Shown piece after piece: positions 63,919-64,000 of a stretch of 64,000 bases of DNA. Position 1 is the stretch's first letter; the number at the start of each line of letters is the position of its first letter. The notes under the pieces are model-generated. The model searched no databases. It had not been told where the DNA came from and was given only the letters and a program-made list of their open reading frames with translations. Made by a program: the position numbers and the translations under genes. Origin of the DNA: Gluconacetobacter diazotrophicus PA1 5 (GTDB lineage Bacteria > Pseudomonadota > Alphaproteobacteria > Acetobacterales > Acetobacteraceae); contig NC_011365.1 of assembly GCF_000021325.1 (NCBI RefSeq), positions 2,694,001-2,758,000 of the forward strand, written 5' to 3'.

Positions 63919-64000
63919 GGGTTGCTCGTTGGGACTATCCGTCCGGGGGCGTGCCGCCCGCGGACCAGGTTCAGGACGGCCGTGTCGCGGCCGGCGGGGT

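Overview
The window is high-GC DNA from an alphaproteobacterium, most likely a member of the Acetobacteraceae (Gluconacetobacter/Komagataeibacter-like). I infer this from codon usage and from the housekeeping genes at the right end, recJ, glpX, a homoserine dehydrogenase and an AlaC/DapL-type aminotransferase. I could not run a database search.

Layout. Bases 1-3290 are a nest of insertion sequences: an IS3-family element running off the left edge, a second, 5'-truncated IS3 element, and an intact IS256-family element inserted in its orfB with an 8-bp target duplication. Bases 3290-4900 carry a small unknown ORF, a strong hairpin and a complete tyrosine integrase of a different mobile element. 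Bases 4992-58195 are one complete-looking prophage of about 53 kb. It is bounded by a 47-bp direct repeat that is the 3' part of a tRNA-Glu(CTC) gene, and the intact tRNA is at 58149-58224. Bases 58306-64000 are ordinary chromosome.

The prophage is podovirus-like with P22-type head-to-tail genes. Reading leftward from 38 kb (minus strand): terminase small and large subunits, portal, a GroES-like co-chaperonin, scaffold, capsid, a tandemly duplicated gp4-like protein, a gp10-like protein with a very large insertion, tail fibre genes, three ejection-type proteins (one with a lytic domain, one with a probable nuclease cassette), a tail collar protein and a probable lysis region. The lysis region ends in an adenine methyltransferase broken by one in-frame stop. 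Two cargo genes of different composition (9.5-11.1 kb) sit among the tail genes. Replication genes (primase/helicase, VRR-NUC, DEAH helicase, a DUF2303 protein) lie at 38-44 kb on the same strand. A Cro/repressor switch lies at 45.1-45.8 kb. The rightward early operon runs from 47.1 to 58.1 kb: PD-(D/E)XK exonuclease, RecA-like annealing ATPase, a DUF5131/Gp37-like protein, many small genes, an excisionase-like HTH and the phage integrase.

The most unusual content is a tandem pair of early genes (47.3-49.3 kb). They share N- and C-terminal domains and carry an octapeptide solenoid with the TxT pattern of ice-nucleation proteins: about two repeats in one, 34 in the other, encoded by a nearly perfect 24-bp DNA array. 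They lie downstream of a promoter whose -35 and -10 elements are overlapped by two copies of a 15-bp palindrome (ATGGC-N5-GCCAT) that also occurs twice in the repressor/Cro intergenic region. This suggests the prophage repressor silences them in the lysogen.
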